In this document: piece by piece, positions 49,364-57,064 of the stretch | Position numbering within the stretch: the first letter of the stretch is position 1 | How the letters are laid out: every line of letters begins with the position of its first letter | NCBI GenBank assembly: GCA_017432485.1 | Contig: JAFRJB010000068.1 | Location: 1 to 60,928 of the forward strand | Reading direction: 5' to 3' | DNA from: Clostridia bacterium | GTDB taxonomy: Bacteria > Bacillota > Clostridia > Oscillospirales > Acutalibacteraceae | Length of the DNA: 60,928 nt | The notes under the pieces: generated by a model | Told to the model about the DNA's origin: nothing | What the model saw: only the letters and a program-made list of their open reading frames with translations | Databases searched by the model: none | Program-made: the position numbers and the translations under genes

Positions 49364-52300
49364 ATGTATTTAAAAAGCATTGAATTGCAGGGCTTTAAGT
49401 CCTTCCCGGATAAGACCGTGCTGCATTTCCACAAGGGCATTACCGCCGTTGTGGGACCCAACGGCAGCGGTAAATCCAATGTGTCGGATGCCGTCAGGTG
49501 GGTGCTCGGTGAGCAGAGCACCAAAACCTTGCGCGGTTCGCGCATGGAAGATGTCATCTTTTCCGGCACGGCAGAGAGGCGGGCGCAGGGCTTTGCACAG
49601 GTTACACTCGTGCTCGATAATACCGACAGGCAGATTGATTTTGATAAAGATGAATTGTCTATTGCCCGCCGCTATTACCGCTCGGGTGAAAGTGAATATA
49701 TTATTGACGGCGCTACGGTGCGCTTGAGAGATATCAATGAGCTGTTTATGGACACCGGTTTGGGTCGAGACGGCTACTCGATTATTTCCCAAGGCAAGAT
49801 TGCCGACATCATTTCTTCCAAGAGCAATGAGCGCCGCGAAATCTTTGAGGAAGCGGCAGGTATCAGCAAGTACCGCTACCGCCGCCAGGATGCGCAGCGT
49901 AAACTCGCGCAGGCGGAAGAGAATATGGTGCGCCTGCTCGATATTTTGGATGAACTGTCTTCCCGTGTCGGTCCGCTCAAAACGCAGAGCGACAAGGCGG
50001 AAAAGTTTTTGGTGCTCGCCGAGGAAAAGAAAAACCTCGAAATCGGCTTGTGGCTGGATTTGATTACCAAGAGTAACGATAAGCTGCGCGAGCAGGAGAA
50101 GAAGATTACGCTTGCCTCCGCTCAATACGAGCAGTGCGAGGAAGCACTCGAAAAAATCGAAAAAGAAAACGAAGAGATTTACGCCAAAAATGCGGACTCG
50201 AATTTGGTTATTGAAACCCTGCGCGGGAATGCGGCGGGGTTTGAAGAAGAAGCCATTCGCAAAGAGAGCGAAATCGAACTTGCCAACCAGACCATAGAGC
50301 ACAATCAAAGCACCATTGAGCGCATCCGTGCCGAAGCCGCGCAGGCGGGCGACACCGAGGAAATGATTGATGGTCAGATTGCCCAAAAGCAGGCGGAGAT
50401 TGATACGCTCGGTGAAACCATTGCCGCGCAGCGCGCCGCACTCGAAGAGCAGAGCCGCGGCATGCAGGCGCTGATGAATGAAAACGAAGAATTTACCAAG
50501 CAGTTTTCCGCTTACACCGGGCAGCTGGCTGACTTGCAGCTGGCACTTTCCGATGCAAAGGTCGAAAAATCCACCGCGCTTTCCGGTGCCGAGCAAATCA
50601 CCCTGCGCCAAAGCGATGTGGACAGTGCGCTTGCGCAAAAGCGCGCCGCTCTCGAAAAAGCGCAGAGCGAAAAAGAGGAATGTGCCGCTCACTTGAAGCA
50701 CTGTGAAGATACAGTGCAGGGCTACCGCAATACCTTGGAAGGTTATGACTTAAAGTATGTTTCCGACAAGAACAAGGCGCTCAAACTCAAAACGGAGTGC
50801 GACCGCCTCAATGCCGAGTCCTATAATAAAAACCAGAAGCTTGCTATGCTCAAAGAGCTGCAGAAGAATATGGAAGGCTATTCGGGTGCGGTCAAAGCCG
50901 TCATTCGCCACGCAAGGCACGGGGTGCTGCGCGGGGTGCACGGAGCGCTTGCCGATTTAATTCAAACCGAAGAAGCCTATTCTCTTGCCGTGGAAACCGC
51001 ACTGGGCAACGCCCTGCAAAATGTGGTCACCGGCACGCAAAATGATGCCAAGCGCGCTATTGAGTACCTCAAATCAAATAACCTCGGCAGAGTGACATTC
51101 CTGCCGATTGCCGCGCTCGAACCTCGCTCGCTCGAGCAAAAGGGTTTGGAGAACTGCGAAGGCTTTGTCGATTACGCGACCAATTTGGTCTCTTGTGACA
51201 AGCAGTATAAAAATATCATCGCAAATCTGTTGGGCAAAACAGTTGTGGCGGAAGATTTGGAAACCGCGATTTTGATTGCCAGGCAGTATCACTATGCGTT
51301 TAAGATTGTCACGCTTGACGGGCAGCTTATTAACACCGGCGGTTCGATGACCGGCGGCTCCAAAGCCAAAAACACGGGTATGCTTTCGCGCGCCACCGAA
51401 ATTGCGGCGCTCGAAAAAGAGTGCGAAGCCTTAAAGCAGCAGGCGGAGCAGGCGTTTGAAAAGAGCAATGCGGCTGCGCAGGCGCTTGCCAAAATTGAGG
51501 CGGAGATGGAAGCGGTCAGAGCCGATATCATTTCCGGCGGCGAAGATGTCATTCGCACCCGCGGCGAACTCAATCTTATTGAGGAGCAATGCACGGCGGC
51601 AGCCGAAGCGCTCGCCCAGCTGCAAAGTGAAAAAGACAGTGCGCTTGAGAGAATTGAGCAATTCCGGGCGCAGGCGCGGCAGGCAGATGAGAAAATGGCT
51701 GCGCTTGAGCAGGAAATTGCGCACATTGAAGAGGGCATTGAGAGTATTAATGCCGATAAAGAGAAATTGGAAAGCAAGCGCGCCGAGCTCAATGAGACTG
51801 CCAATGCCGTCAATATTAAAATTGCGGAAGCCGGCAAGGATATTGCCGCCAAGCGCGAAACCATTCAGTCCTTAACCCTGCAAAAGCTTTCGCAGGCTCA
51901 AAGAGCGGCAAAAACTGCCGAAGAAATCGCCGCTATCGAAAAGGGTAACGATGCGCTGCGCGAAACGATTGCCGCAGCCGCCGAGAGCTGCGATGCATTG
52001 CGCCAAAAAGCGGCTCAGGCAAAAGAGAATATTGAGGCGATTATTCACTCGAGAAGCGACCTTGAAAAGCGCAGCACCGAACTGCGCGCCGCGGAAAAGG
52101 ACTACACTTCGCAGCGCGAAAAACTTTCGGGCGAAATGGCAAGGCTTTCCGAGCGCAAGCTCAATATGCAAAATGAGTATGAAACCACCGTTGCCAAACT
52201 CTTTGATGAATACGAACTGACCCGCTCGCAGGCGGAGCAGCTCGACATCAAGATTGAAAACATCGGCGAAGCCCAGCGCAACTTGTCGTCCGTCAAGGCG

Positions 52301-52930
52301 AAAATCCGCGCACTCGGCTCGGTCAACGTGGCGGCGATTGAGGAATACAGAGAAGTTAAGGAGCGCTACGATTTCCTGAGCCTGCAGCTTGAAGATGTGC
52401 AAAAGAGCGAGCGCGAACTGAGCAAACTCATCAAGGAACTGACCAACAATATGTCGGCGCAGTTTACCGCACAGTTTGCTAAAATCAATAAAGAGTTCGG
52501 CGAGACCATGCAGGAATTCTTCGGCGGCGGTAAAGCCGCGCTGCAGCTTGAGGATGAAGAGAATGTGCTCGAGTGCGGTATCGAGATTAAAGTGCAGCCC
52601 CCGGGCAAAAATGTGCAAAACATTGCCCTGCTTTCGGGCGGTGAAAAGTCGCTTGCCGCTGTGGCACTGCTCTTTGCCATTCTCAAAGTTACCCCCGCTC
52701 CCTTCTGTATTTATGACGAAGTGGAAGCGGCGCTTGACGATGTCAATGTCGATAAATTTGCAAAGTACATGCGCAAAATGTGTGCGCATATTCAGTTTAT
52801 TGCCATCACGCACAGGCGCGGCACCATGGAAGAAGCGGATGTGCTTTACGGCGTGACCATGCAGGAAAAAGGCGTTTCCAAACTGCTCGAACTGCAGGCA
52901 AACGAAATTTCAAAGAAACTTGGCATTTAG
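49364..52930 (+). CDS. smc: chromosome segregation protein SMC
   Basis: It is the ATPase of the bacterial condensin complex. The 1188-residue product has Walker A in VVGPNGSGKSNVSDAV, two long coiled coils around a hinge at about 510-640 (GYSGAVKAVIRHARHGVLRG to NTGGSMTGGS), the ABC signature ALLSGGEKSLAAVALL, and Walker B in FCIYDEVEAALDDVN. Length is normal. It starts 5 bp after the radical SAM gene and leads to ftsY. Confidence 0.97.
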   Translation: MYLKSIELQGFKSFPDKTVLHFHKGITAVVGPNGSGKSNVSDAVRWVLGEQSTKTLRGSRMEDVIFSGTAERRAQGFAQVTLVLDNTDRQIDFDKDELSIARRYYRSGESEYIIDGATVRLRDINELFMDTGLGRDGYSIISQGKIADIISSKSNERREIFEEAAGISKYRYRRQDAQRKLAQAEENMVRLLDILDELSSRVGPLKTQSDKAEKFLVLAEEKKNLEIGLWLDLITKSNDKLREQEKKITLASAQYEQCEEALEKIEKENEEIYAKNADSNLVIETLRGNAAGFEEEAIRKESEIELANQTIEHNQSTIERIRAEAAQAGDTEEMIDGQIAQKQAEIDTLGETIAAQRAALEEQSRGMQALMNENEEFTKQFSAYTGQLADLQLALSDAKVEKSTALSGAEQITLRQSDVDSALAQKRAALEKAQSEKEECAAHLKHCEDTVQGYRNTLEGYDLKYVSDKNKALKLKTECDRLNAESYNKNQKLAMLKELQKNMEGYSGAVKAVIRHARHGVLRGVHGALADLIQTEEAYSLAVETALGNALQNVVTGTQNDAKRAIEYLKSNNLGRVTFLPIAALEPRSLEQKGLENCEGFVDYATNLVSCDKQYKNIIANLLGKTVVAEDLETAILIARQYHYAFKIVTLDGQLINTGGSMTGGSKAKNTGMLSRATEIAALEKECEALKQQAEQAFEKSNAAAQALAKIEAEMEAVRADIISGGEDVIRTRGELNLIEEQCTAAAEALAQLQSEKDSALERIEQFRAQARQADEKMAALEQEIAHIEEGIESINADKEKLESKRAELNETANAVNIKIAEAGKDIAAKRETIQSLTLQKLSQAQRAAKTAEEIAAIEKGNDALRETIAAAAESCDALRQKAAQAKENIEAIIHSRSDLEKRSTELRAAEKDYTSQREKLSGEMARLSERKLNMQNEYETTVAKLFDEYELTRSQAEQLDIKIENIGEAQRNLSSVKAKIRALGSVNVAAIEEYREVKERYDFLSLQLEDVQKSERELSKLIKELTNNMSAQFTAQFAKINKEFGETMQEFFGGGKAALQLEDEENVLECGIEIKVQPPGKNVQNIALLSGGEKSLAAVALLFAILKVTPAPFCIYDEVEAALDDVNVDKFAKYMRKMCAHIQFIAITHRRGTMEEADVLYGVTMQEKGVSKLLELQANEISKKLGI

Positions 52931-52982
52931 TGTTCGGTTTTCAGTGCTCGGCGGCATTGCCGATTGCTGACTGCCGACAGCC
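52931..52982. repeat. short degenerate repeats between smc and ftsY
   Basis: TGTTCGGTTTTCAGTGCTCGG and GATTGCTGACTGCCGACAGCC lie on either side of CGGCATTGCCG. They resemble the GTTTTCAG and CGACAG units seen in other gaps. Confidence 0.45.
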
Positions 52983-53003
52983 AATACATTAAAGGAAGAA
53001 ACT

Positions 53004-54716
53004 ATGGGTATTTTTTCAAAAATCAGTGACGGTTTAAAGAAAACCAGAGATTCAATGTCGGGCGCGATTGACTCGATGTTGAAATCATTCAAAAAAATCG
53101 ATGATGAGCTCTATGAGGAATTGGAAGAAATTTTGATTATGAGCGATGTCGGCGTTGCCACCTCCGAGCGCATTATCGAGCGCTTAAAAGAAAAAGTCAA
53201 AGAAGAAAAGATCACCGAGGCAAGCGAACTCAAAGGCGCAATTACCGAAGTTGTCAAAGAGATGATCAGCGGCGGGGAAGAAATGCATTTGGATACCAAG
53301 CCCAGTGTCATTTTGATGATAGGCGTCAACGGTGCCGGTAAGACTACCACCATCGGTAAATTGGCACTGCGCTTAAAGGGCGAGGGCAAAAAGGTGATTT
53401 TGGGCGCTGCCGATACCTTCCGCGCTGCCGCGATTGAGCAGCTTGAGGTGTGGGCAGAGCGCGCCGGTGTGCAGATGATTAAGCACGCCGAAGGCGCCGA
53501 CCCTGCCGCCGTGGTGTTTGACACCATCGCCGCCGGTAAAGCCAGGGGCGAAGATGTCATTATTTGCGATACGGCAGGCAGACTGCAAAACAAGAAAAAT
53601 TTGATGGATGAGCTCAATAAAATTTCGCGCATCATTGAGCGCGAATTGCCGGATGCCGACAAGGAAGTGCTGCTGGTGCTTGATGCGACCACCGGTCAAA
53701 ACGCTGTCAGCCAGGCGAAGTTATTTAAAGAGGCGGCAGGCATTACCGGTATTGTACTCACGAAGCTTGACGGTACTGCCAGAGGCGGTGTGGTCATTGC
53801 CATTCGTGAAGAGCTGCAAATTCCGGTTAAGTATATCGGTGTGGGCGAAGGCATTGATGATTTACAGGTCTTTAACGCCGAAGCCTTTGCGGATGCGCTC
53901 TTCAGCGAGTTGGAAGACGAAGCACCCGCCGCAGAAGAAAGCGAAGCAGCGGTAGAAGCCGAAGAAGGCGAAGTTGAGGTAGAAACCGAAGTAGCTGAAG
54001 AAATTGAAGAGGAAGCATCCGAAACTGCCGAAGAATTACCGGTTGAGGAAATCCCGGCAGAAGACGTTCCGGCACAGCCGATTGCTCCGGTGCAAGCGGC
54101 AGCACCGGCACAAGAGCCGGAGCAGCTTGTGTTTGCGCTCGCTTCACAAAACCAAAAGAAGCTTGCGGAAATGCGCCGCATTTTAGAGCCGATGGGCATT
54201 TGTGTGAAAACAGCTGCGGAGTTGGGCTTTACGGAAGATGTGGAAGAAACCGGCACCACCTTTGCCGAGAATTCTCTAATTAAAGCGACTGCGGCGAGCA
54301 AGGCGCTCGGTATTCCCGCGATTGCGGATGACAGCGGTCTGTGTGTGGATGCGTTAGGCGGCGCACCCGGTGTTTACTCGGCGCGCTATGCCGGTGAGCA
54401 TGGCGATGACCTTGCGAATATGAATAAATTGCTCGATGATTTGTTTGATGTGCCCGGCAGAAAGAGAACCGCGCACTATGCCTGCGCCGTTACTTTAGTG
54501 ATGCCCGATGGCAGAACCTTGTGCACCGAAGGTACTTGTGAAGGCGTGATTGCGCAAAACCCGAAGGGCAATAACGGTTTCGGCTATGACCCGATTTTTA
54601 AAGTAGGTATGAAGACGATGGCGCAGTTGGATGATGCGAAGAAAGATTCCATTTCTCACCGCGGCAAAGCCCTGCGCAAACTGCAGGCAGAACTGCCGGA
54701 ATTTTTGAATTCATAA
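53004..54716 (+). CDS. ftsY: fusion of signal recognition particle receptor FtsY and RdgB/HAM1 NTP pyrophosphatase
   Basis: One open frame of 570 residues encodes two enzymes. Residues 1-302 are a complete FtsY NG domain that docks SRP-ribosome complexes at the membrane: Walker A GVNGAGKTTTIGKL (107-120), DTFRAAAIEQL, ICDTAGRLQNK, TKLDGTARGG and GVGEGIDDL. Residues 303-374 are a Glu/Ala/Pro-rich acidic linker. Residues 375-570 are a complete RdgB/HAM1 house-cleaning pyrophosphatase for ITP/XTP: SQNQKKL (381-387), ADDSGL (441-446), GFGYDPIF (525-532) and SHRGKAL (551-557). All key motifs look intact in both halves. AAGGAAG precedes the ATG. The two genes are often adjacent in Firmicutes, so a stop-codon loss between them is the likely origin. 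Confidence 0.95.
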   Translation: MGIFSKISDGLKKTRDSMSGAIDSMLKSFKKIDDELYEELEEILIMSDVGVATSERIIERLKEKVKEEKITEASELKGAITEVVKEMISGGEEMHLDTKPSVILMIGVNGAGKTTTIGKLALRLKGEGKKVILGAADTFRAAAIEQLEVWAERAGVQMIKHAEGADPAAVVFDTIAAGKARGEDVIICDTAGRLQNKKNLMDELNKISRIIERELPDADKEVLLVLDATTGQNAVSQAKLFKEAAGITGIVLTKLDGTARGGVVIAIREELQIPVKYIGVGEGIDDLQVFNAEAFADALFSELEDEAPAAEESEAAVEAEEGEVEVETEVAEEIEEEASETAEELPVEEIPAEDVPAQPIAPVQAAAPAQEPEQLVFALASQNQKKLAEMRRILEPMGICVKTAAELGFTEDVEETGTTFAENSLIKATAASKALGIPAIADDSGLCVDALGGAPGVYSARYAGEHGDDLANMNKLLDDLFDVPGRKRTAHYACAVTLVMPDGRTLCTEGTCEGVIAQNPKGNNGFGYDPIFKVGMKTMAQLDDAKKDSISHRGKALRKLQAELPEFLNS

Positions 54717-54814
54717 TTCAGATTAAAGGGCGATACAATTACCCCTTAATGTAAAGAATGCTGTTTCGACCAAATTGAAAATACATTTCAATGCAAGGCA
54801 AAGCCTTGCCGCCA

Positions 54815-54850
54815 CTAATTCCGCATTCCGCATTCCGCATTCCGAATTTC
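54815..54850. repeat. 7-nt tandem repeat (CATTCCG)x4
   Basis: ATTCCG is repeated in a 7-nt period and ends CCGAATTTC. It is the reverse complement of the repeat before topA (43703-43735). Nearby small palindromes GCAAGGC/GCCTTGC (54793-54809) and GAAGCGCTTC (54854-54863) precede yhbY. Confidence 0.75.
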
Positions 54851-54878
54851 TACGAAGCGCTTCGCGCGAAGGAGTATT

Positions 54879-55175
54879 ATGACAAGCAAACAAAGAGCCC
54901 GCTTCAGGGCACAGGCAAACCGCCTGGAGCCGCTGTTTCAATCGGGAAAAGGCGGCATCAGCGATGCACTCATTCAGCAAGTGGATGAGGCGCTGACTGC
55001 CAGAGAATTAATTAAAATTAAGGTGCTGCTCGAGACCACACCCGAATCGCCCAAGGCGATTGCCGCGCAGTTGGCGCAGTTAACCGGCAGCGAAGTTATT
55101 CAGGTCATCGGCGGCAGTATTGTGCTGTACCGATACAGTGAAAAATTACATGAAACAACAGCCAAAAAAAGATAA
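54879..55175 (+). CDS. yhbY: YhbY-type CRM-domain RNA-binding protein
   Basis: YhbY binds pre-50S ribosomal particles. The 98-residue product is a single CRM domain: MTSKQRARFRAQANRLEPLF, the GKGGIS loop, LIKIKVLLET and a final GGSIVLYRYSE strand (GNxx-type loop). GAAGGAG lies 4-5 nt before the ATG. It overlaps nadD by 26 bp. Confidence 0.93.
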   Translation: MTSKQRARFRAQANRLEPLFQSGKGGISDALIQQVDEALTARELIKIKVLLETTPESPKAIAAQLAQLTGSEVIQVIGGSIVLYRYSEKLHETTAKKR

Positions 55176-55767
55176 AATTGCCATTTTAGGCGGTACCTTT
55201 AACCCGCCGCACAATGGGCATTTGCATTTGCTGAAGGCGTTTGAAAATGCGATGGATTTTGATAAAATCCTCATTATTCCCGCGGCAATCCCGCCGCACA
55301 AAGAAGCGCCCGACCTGGCGGCGCCGGAGCATCGCCTGAATATGTGCAAATTGGCATTTCCTACCGCCGAAGTTTGCGATATCGAAATAAAAAACGGCGG
55401 CAAAAACTACACTGCCGATACGCTCGAGCAGCTCAAAGAAATTTACCCCGATGCACAGTTTTACTTCATTATGGGAACAGATATGCTCTTGAGTTTCAAC
55501 ACGTGGCGCGACCCGCAGCGCATTTTAAAAAACGCAATTCTTTTGTGCGATGCGCGCGATGACACCACAAGCGTGCGCGAACTGCGCAATTTTGCCAAAC
55601 TGATGCTTGGCTTGCGCGAGGAACAGTTTATCATCAGCGATGTGCAACCGCTGCCGCTGTCTTCCACCGAAGTGCGCGAGAAGTGCCGCCGCGGCGAAAG
55701 CATTGCCGATTTGGTGCCGCCGGCAGTCGCGGCGTATATCCAAAAAGAGAGGCTCTATGAAAGATAA
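55150..55767 (+). CDS. nadD: nicotinate-nucleotide adenylyltransferase
   Basis: It adenylates nicotinate mononucleotide in NAD synthesis. The 205-residue product has the nucleotidyltransferase motifs GGTFNPPHNGHL, PPHKEAP, FIMGTDMLLSFNTW and LSSTEVREKCRRGE. The ATG at 55150 (MKQQPKK) fits the family best; a start ten codons earlier lacks a good ribosome binding site. It overlaps both yhbY (26 bp) and yqeK (11 bp), which suggests coupled translation. Confidence 0.95.
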   Translation: MKQQPKKDKIAILGGTFNPPHNGHLHLLKAFENAMDFDKILIIPAAIPPHKEAPDLAAPEHRLNMCKLAFPTAEVCDIEIKNGGKNYTADTLEQLKEIYPDAQFYFIMGTDMLLSFNTWRDPQRILKNAILLCDARDDTTSVRELRNFAKLMLGLREEQFIISDVQPLPLSSTEVREKCRRGESIADLVPPAVAAYIQKERLYER

Positions 55768-56329
55768 AATCCAAATCATCACATCCCTGCGCTCCCGCCT
55801 GCTGGAAGACCGCTTTTTTCACTCGCTCAATGTGGCGGACATGGCAAAAGAGTTGGCGCTCATTTACGGGGCGGACCCGGAGCAGGCGTATCTGGCGGGC
55901 TTGGTGCACGACTGCACCAAAAACACGCCCGCGCAGGTGCAGTTGCAAATGATGGAGCAGGGCGGTATGGTGCTCACCGATTTGGAGCGGCAAAGCCCCA
56001 AATTGTGGCACGCGATGAGCGGCAGTCTTTTTATACAGAGCGAGTATGGCATAGAGGATGCGGCGGTCATCAGCGCCGTGCGCTACCATACCACAGGCAA
56101 AGCGGCAATGAGCCTGTTGGAAAAAATCATTTATATTGCCGATTACACCAGCGCCGAGCGTGACTACCCCGGTGTGGAGCAGATGCGGCATTGGGCGCAT
56201 ACCGATTTAGACAAAGCTGTCTTTGAAGGCGCGGCGTTTACGGTAAAGAAATTGCAAAAAGCAGGTCTTCCGGTGCACCCGGATACGCTGGCAGCCAGGG
56301 ACTATTACGGCTTGCAAGGCAAGCGGTAA
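55757..56329 (+). CDS. yqeK: YqeK-type HD-domain diadenosine tetraphosphatase
   Basis: YqeK proteins hydrolyse Ap4A symmetrically to ADP. The 190-residue product has the HD-domain pattern RFFHSLNVADMAKELA, AGLVHDCTKNTP, LWHAMSG and AVRYHTTGKAAMSLLEKIIYIADYTSAERDYPGV. The ATG overlaps the end of nadD. The gene is followed by a 370-bp repeat island instead of a further gene. Confidence 0.93.
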   Translation: MKDKIQIITSLRSRLLEDRFFHSLNVADMAKELALIYGADPEQAYLAGLVHDCTKNTPAQVQLQMMEQGGMVLTDLERQSPKLWHAMSGSLFIQSEYGIEDAAVISAVRYHTTGKAAMSLLEKIIYIADYTSAERDYPGVEQMRHWAHTDLDKAVFEGAAFTVKKLQKAGLPVHPDTLAARDYYGLQGKR

Positions 56330-56335
56330 TAGTCA

Positions 56336-56414
56336 GTGATATTCGCCTTCGGCGAGTGATATTGCTTCGCAGTGATATATTGCTAAAGCAATGTGATATA
56401 TTCGCTTCGCGAAT
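56336..56414. repeat. four tandem GTGATAT units, each with its own mini-hairpin
   Basis: Units begin at 56336, 56356, 56372 and 56393. Each opens GTGATAT(AT) and continues with a different small stem-loop: TTCGCC-TTCGGCGA, TGCTTCGCA, ATTGCTAAAGCAAT and ATTCGCTTCGCGAAT. Unit length varies from 16 to 22 nt, so this is not a CRISPR. The gap 56330-56701 holds this, the two repeats below, and no gene. Confidence 0.75.
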
Positions 56415-56561
56415 GTTGAGGGAGGGACACCCTCACCCGTTCCGCTTCGCTCTATTTAATTATTGGATTATTGGGTTTGCGAAGCAAACAAGACAATCAG
56501 AGTTTGTTAAAGGTTTTCATCTTAACCACTTTAAATTGCCTCTTGACAGGTACTCCCTGTT

Positions 56562-56631
56562 AGGGAGACGTCACGAAGTGACAGAGGGTCTGGCGCCCGC
56601 TCCAAGGGAGATGTCACGAAGTGACAGAGGG
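56562..56631. repeat. pair of 27-bp direct repeats with inner palindrome GTCACGAAGTGAC
   Basis: Copies at 56562-56588 and 56605-56631 differ at one of 27 positions (AGGGAGACGTCACGAAGTGA versus AGGGAGATGTCACGAAGTGA, both continuing CAGAGGG). A related decayed arm (CTCCCTGTTAGGGAG) lies just upstream. Such sequences are, to my knowledge, dispersed in many Clostridia genomes. Confidence 0.75.
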
Positions 56632-56638
56632 GTAGACC

Positions 56639-56667
56639 TGAACACTGAAAACTGAACACTGAAAACT
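56639..56667. repeat. 8-nt-period tandem repeat (ACTGAAAA type) before rsfS
   Basis: TGAACACTGAAAACTGAACA continues CTGAAAACT. It matches the repeat at the end of trmFO (47271-47300). A hairpin CTCGCCGGGCGAG follows at 56672-56684. Confidence 0.7.
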
Positions 56668-56701
56668 AAACTCGCCGGGCGAGTTTCTAAGGAGATATAT
56701 T

Positions 56702-57052
56702 ATGAACGCAGAAAAAAAGTGTGAAATCATTATCAAGGCACTCGACAGCAAAAAGGGCTTGGATATCAAGCTCATTAAAGTCAGTGAAATAACGGCTTTA
56801 ACCGAGTACTTCATTATCGCAACCGGTACGTCGTCTACCCAGGTGAAGGCGCTCGCCGAGGAAGCGGAATTTCAGCTTTCTCAAAACGGCGTGGAGCCCC
56901 ACCACATTGAGGGCAAGAGCACCGGCTGGATTTTGCTCGATTACAGCGATGTAGTGGTACATGTGCTCAATGAGCAGTCCCGAGAGTTCTATGACTTAGA
57001 GCACCTTTGGGCAGATGGCGAGCAGATGGACATTAGCAATATGATCGACTAA
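56702..57052 (+). CDS. rsfS: ribosomal silencing factor RsfS
   Basis: RsfS binds L14 (uL14) and blocks 30S joining when nutrients are low. The 116-residue product has the family regions DIKLIKVSEITALTEYFIIA, GTSSTQVKALAEE, EGKSTGWILLDYSDVVVHVL and REFYDLEHLWADGE. TAAGGAGATATATT precedes the ATG. It is 12 bp upstream of leuS, the usual Clostridia order. Confidence 0.96.
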   Translation: MNAEKKCEIIIKALDSKKGLDIKLIKVSEITALTEYFIIATGTSSTQVKALAEEAEFQLSQNGVEPHHIEGKSTGWILLDYSDVVVHVLNEQSREFYDLEHLWADGEQMDISNMID

Positions 57053-57064
57053 GAGGGGAGAATT

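Noticed and set aside
49370..50701. 443-codon open frame on the minus strand opposite smc
   Set aside because: It mirrors smc codon bias; the protein has low-complexity Phe/Leu composition and no domain. The same applies to 51872-52813 minus, 27329-28207 minus and 39136-39894 minus.
56336..56414. CRISPR-like array
   Set aside because: Unit length varies and the head is only 7-9 nt; there are no spacers of constant length and no cas gene in the window.
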